From the NCBI GenBank assembly GCA_009705225.1, contig WLCQ01000009.1, positions 1 to 33,678 of the forward strand: DNA of 33,678 nucleotides, in the 5' to 3' direction. Shown in pieces: positions 31,254 through 33,678 of this stretch. The notes beneath the pieces were generated by a model, which made no database searches, was not told where the DNA came from, and was given only the letters and a program-made list of their open reading frames with translations. Each line of letters opens with the position of its first letter. Position 1 is the first letter of the stretch. Source of the DNA: Actinomycetota bacterium. Its GTDB lineage: Bacteria; Actinomycetota; Acidimicrobiia; Acidimicrobiales; Acidimicrobilacustridaceae. The translations under genes were made by a program, and so were the position numbers.

Positions 31254-33158
31254 GTGGGCATTCTTGACGACGACATCGTCGCGGTACGCGAGGGAACCGA
31301 CATCGTCGCGGTCATTTCCGAACATGTTGGCCTCAAGCGCACCGGGCGTCGATGGGTCGGCCTGTGCCCCTTCCATAACGAGAAGTCCGGATCGTTCTCC
31401 GTCAATGCCGAACAGAAGCTCTATTACTGCTTCGGTTGTGGGGCAAAAGGAGACGCCATCAGCTTCGTGCGCGAGGTCGAGCATCTCGATTTTGTCGCGG
31501 CGGTCGAGAAACTGGCGGGCAAAGCCGGCATCACCCTGCGCTACAGCGATGAGGGACAGAGCGAGGGGCGCAAGCGGCGGACGCGTCTGTTGGCGGCGGT
31601 GGAGAAAGCCACTGAGTGGTACCACCAGCGCCTGCTGGCTTCCCCGGATGCCGCGGCTGCTCGGGCGTATCTGCGCAGTCGTGGACTCACGGGTGACGAT
31701 GTCCGGGCGTATCGGATCGGCTGGGCCCCCGAGGGTTGGGACGAATTGGCCAGAGCGCTCCGATTGCCCGATGACGACTTCGTCGCGGCCGGCCTCGGCT
31801 TCATCAACAGTCGGAGTCGACCCACCGATGCATTCCGTGGTCGGGTGCTGTTCCCGATCTTTGATGTCAAGGGTGACCCAGTCGGGTTCGGCGGGCGCAT
31901 CATGCCCGGTGCCGAAGGGGCGAAGTACAAGAACTCGGTCGACAGTCCGATCTACAACAAGTCCAGCCTCCTCTATGGCCTGAACTTCGCGAAGGCCGAC
32001 ATCGTCCGCGCCGATGAGGCGATTGTGTGCGAGGGGTATACCGATGTGATCGGTTTCGCCAAGGCCGGGGTGCCGCGTGCTGTGGCCACCTGCGGGACTG
32101 CGCTTACCGAAGAGCACTTCAAACTGTTGCGCAGTTTCGCCCGCCGCCTTGTGCTGGCCTTCGACGCAGATGCCGCCGGACAGAACGCGGCCGAGCGCGT
32201 GTACGCATGGGAAAAGAAGTACGACCTCGATGTGGCTGTGGCGTCGTTCCCCGGTGGTGTCGATCCTGCCGAACTCGCCCAGTCGGATCCGGCTGCTCTT
32301 GCCGTTGCCATCGCCGATGCGAAACCGTTCCTGAAGTTCCGTCTCGATCGGGTTCTCGACGGCGCAACACTCGATACCCCCGAGCACCGGGTGCGGGCCG
32401 CCGAATCAGCAATGGCTGTCGTCCAGGAGCACCCGAGTGAGATGGTGCGCGATCAGTACCTGCTCGAGGTCGCGGCCCGCTGCCGGATCGATCCGCAGCA
32501 GCTGCGTGGTCGGCGGTTCGAGGCTCCAGCGGTCCCGGGGGCGAAGCGAGAGGCCGCCCCCCGTCGTTCCGGATCCGATGATGAGCCGCCGCCGTATGGC
32601 GAACCGTCCCCGCAACGACGACGGCGAGCCGTACCGCGGGATTCCTCAGCCACAGAAGCGCTGCGTCTGCTGATCTGGAATCACGACGAGATCGCTCCTT
32701 GGTTGGCCGAGGTGCTGTTCCCCGATCCGGTCACTGCCACCGCGTACCGATCAGTCATCGCGACGCAGTCCCTCGCCGATGCGATCATGATGGCGGAGGC
32801 AGAGGAGCCGGTCTCAGGCGAACTTCTGCAGAGACTCGCCGTCGAGGAGCCCACAGCCGAAGCCGCTGATGTTCTGGCCCGACTCGTGGATGAGGCCGCA
32901 GGTGCAGCAATGGCCGCATTGCGGGCCGAAGCACAGGTCGCGCAGGACCCATTGGCGATCGGCAACACCATTGGTTGGCTCAATCTGCGCATCATGGAAC
33001 TGCGGGAACCGCTCACGCGGCAGGTGGCGCTCGACGAACTCCTCGACTGGCTCATCGACGATGAACCGGCTCTTCCCGATGATGAACCTGCTCTTCTCGA
33101 CGAAGACTCCGTTCTTCCCGACGAAGACTCGTCAGTTCGTGAGAGTGTGGGGGAGTGA
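31254..33158 (+). CDS. dnaG: DNA primase
   Basis: A 634-residue bacterial primase making RNA primers at the fork. The N-terminal CHC2 zinc domain is complete (Cys38, His41, Cys59, Cys62). The RNA polymerase core follows, with the TOPRIM motifs EGYTDVIGFAKAG (Glu260) and DADAAGQ (Asp304, Asp306), and a C-terminal helicase-interaction domain after a charged linker (residues of about 430-460). The extreme C-terminus carries four degenerate 7-residue acidic repeats (DDEPALP, DDEPALL, DEDSVLP, DEDSSVR) from residue 602, an unusual tail. GTG 31254 is supported by its ribosome site. The stop overlaps an in-frame GTG of rpoD, so both belong to the macromolecular synthesis operon. Confidence 0.96.
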   Translation: MGILDDDIVAVREGTDIVAVISEHVGLKRTGRRWVGLCPFHNEKSGSFSVNAEQKLYYCFGCGAKGDAISFVREVEHLDFVAAVEKLAGKAGITLRYSDEGQSEGRKRRTRLLAAVEKATEWYHQRLLASPDAAAARAYLRSRGLTGDDVRAYRIGWAPEGWDELARALRLPDDDFVAAGLGFINSRSRPTDAFRGRVLFPIFDVKGDPVGFGGRIMPGAEGAKYKNSVDSPIYNKSSLLYGLNFAKADIVRADEAIVCEGYTDVIGFAKAGVPRAVATCGTALTEEHFKLLRSFARRLVLAFDADAAGQNAAERVYAWEKKYDLDVAVASFPGGVDPAELAQSDPAALAVAIADAKPFLKFRLDRVLDGATLDTPEHRVRAAESAMAVVQEHPSEMVRDQYLLEVAARCRIDPQQLRGRRFEAPAVPGAKREAAPRRSGSDDEPPPYGEPSPQRRRRAVPRDSSATEALRLLIWNHDEIAPWLAEVLFPDPVTATAYRSVIATQSLADAIMMAEAEEPVSGELLQRLAVEEPTAEAADVLARLVDEAAGAAMAALRAEAQVAQDPLAIGNTIGWLNLRIMELREPLTRQVALDELLDWLIDDEPALPDDEPALLDEDSVLPDEDSSVRESVGE

Positions 33159-33160
33159 CC

Positions 33161-33678
33161 ATGCTGTTCGACGAACTCGAGTTCCAGCGTCTCGTGCATC
33201 GTGGCTTGGCCCGGGTCCCAGCCCTTGTCACGCACGACGAAGCGGTTCCTGCTCTCGGCGACCTCGAGCCCGACCCTGAGGTCATCGCAGCACTGCGGTC
33301 CCGGCTCGCAGTGCATGCAGTTGAACTCGAATCGGAGGAGAGCGACGTTGCCGCACTTCTCGACGATGCCTCCGATCTCATGAGGCGTCGTCATCAGGAC
33401 AGGCAGCAGGCGCTGGCCCGGGAATCGGCGCGGGGCCAGTCGGCTGGAGCGGGTACCTCCGATCCCGTGCGGATGTATCTGCGCGAGATCGGTCGCGTTC
33501 CGCTGCTCACGGGGCCGGAGGAGCGTGAGCTCTCGGCGCTCATCAAGGCGGGGGCGGCAGCAGAGGAGCAACTCGAGCAGTTTCATGCAGCCGAAAGACC
33601 GGTTGATGGTTCTGGTGCCGCTGAGGGTGGTACCGATACCGAACGGGCATTCTTTGATCCGGGTCAGCGTCGATCGCT
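33161..33678 (+). CDS. rpoD: Primary sigma factor RpoD, 5' part
   Basis: The first 172 residues of a sigma-70 protein; the gene runs off the window. After an acidic N-terminal region (about 100 residues, LDDASDLMRRRHQDRQQALARESA) comes the region 1.2 signature DPVRMYLREIGRVPLLTGPEERELSALIKAG. Its place directly after dnaG is that of the housekeeping sigma factor. The start may be ATG 33161, preceded by GGGGGAG, or GTG 33155, which overlaps the dnaG stop. The later promoter-binding regions are outside the window, so the -10 preference cannot be checked. Confidence 0.9.
   Translation, partial: MLFDELEFQRLVHRGLARVPALVTHDEAVPALGDLEPDPEVIAALRSRLAVHAVELESEESDVAALLDDASDLMRRRHQDRQQALARESARGQSAGAGTSDPVRMYLREIGRVPLLTGPEERELSALIKAGAAAEEQLEQFHAAERPVDGSGAAEGGTDTERAFFDPGQRRS

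Noticed and set aside
32681-33586. A 301-codon minus-strand frame opposite the dnaG end and the rpoD start
   Set aside because: The plus strand shows the DnaG C-terminus and the sigma-70 region 1.2 motif; the minus frame is repetitive Ser/Arg because of the acidic repeats on the other strand.

Overview
The window is about 33.7 kb of high-GC bacterial DNA, densely packed on both strands, with no gap between genes above about 180 bases. It looks like a chromosomal segment of an actinobacterium, and I infer the class Acidimicrobiia or a relative. The reasons are the housekeeping order phoH-ybeY-corC-era / uppS-recO / glyS-dnaG-rpoD, a DUF222-HNH '13E12-type' endonuclease, a Tad pilus locus without secretin, frequent GTG starts, and many starts that look leaderless. 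I see no rRNA, tRNA, CRISPR array, insertion sequence or phage gene.

Left part (1-7653): a zinc alcohol dehydrogenase cut by the window edge follows a fatty-acyl reductase fused to a HAD phosphatase-like domain (minus strand). A TetR regulator is divergent from them, with a palindrome in the shared 46-bp promoter region. Next come two divergent peptidoglycan genes, ddl and murF, and an MFS exporter.

Tad locus (7701-15394): nine tightly coupled minus-strand genes encode CpaB, TadZ, TadA, TadB, TadC, a small Flp-like pilin and three TadE/TadG-like pseudopilins. Most junctions are ATGA overlaps. A divergent excisionase-type HTH gene shares the cpaB upstream region, and its 3' end overlaps a convergent gene of unknown function that may have an LSm/SH3-like barrel. 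No prepilin peptidase or secretin is present in the window.

Core block (15527-24588): phoH-ybeY-corC-era form a coupled operon for ribosome maturation and RNA-associated functions. A secreted FN3-phosphoesterase and an iron-sulfur DinG/XPD-type helicase lie on the minus strand, followed by uppS and recO. A 15-bp tandem repeat leads into the recO start codon.

Right part (24639-33678): a DUF222-HNH endonuclease has a perfect actinobacterial SOS (LexA) box inside its promoter. It is followed by a double-length family III CoA-transferase, a 32-bp tandem repeat, an RDD membrane protein whose 5' end looks frameshifted, glyS, dnaG, and the start of rpoD, which runs off the window.

Two themes stand out. 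First, nearly every operon-leading gene has a TANNNT hexamer 6-10 bases before its start codon, which predicts leaderless transcription. Second, short tandem duplications (11, 15, 15, 21 and 32 bp) cluster between 23.8 and 33.1 kb.
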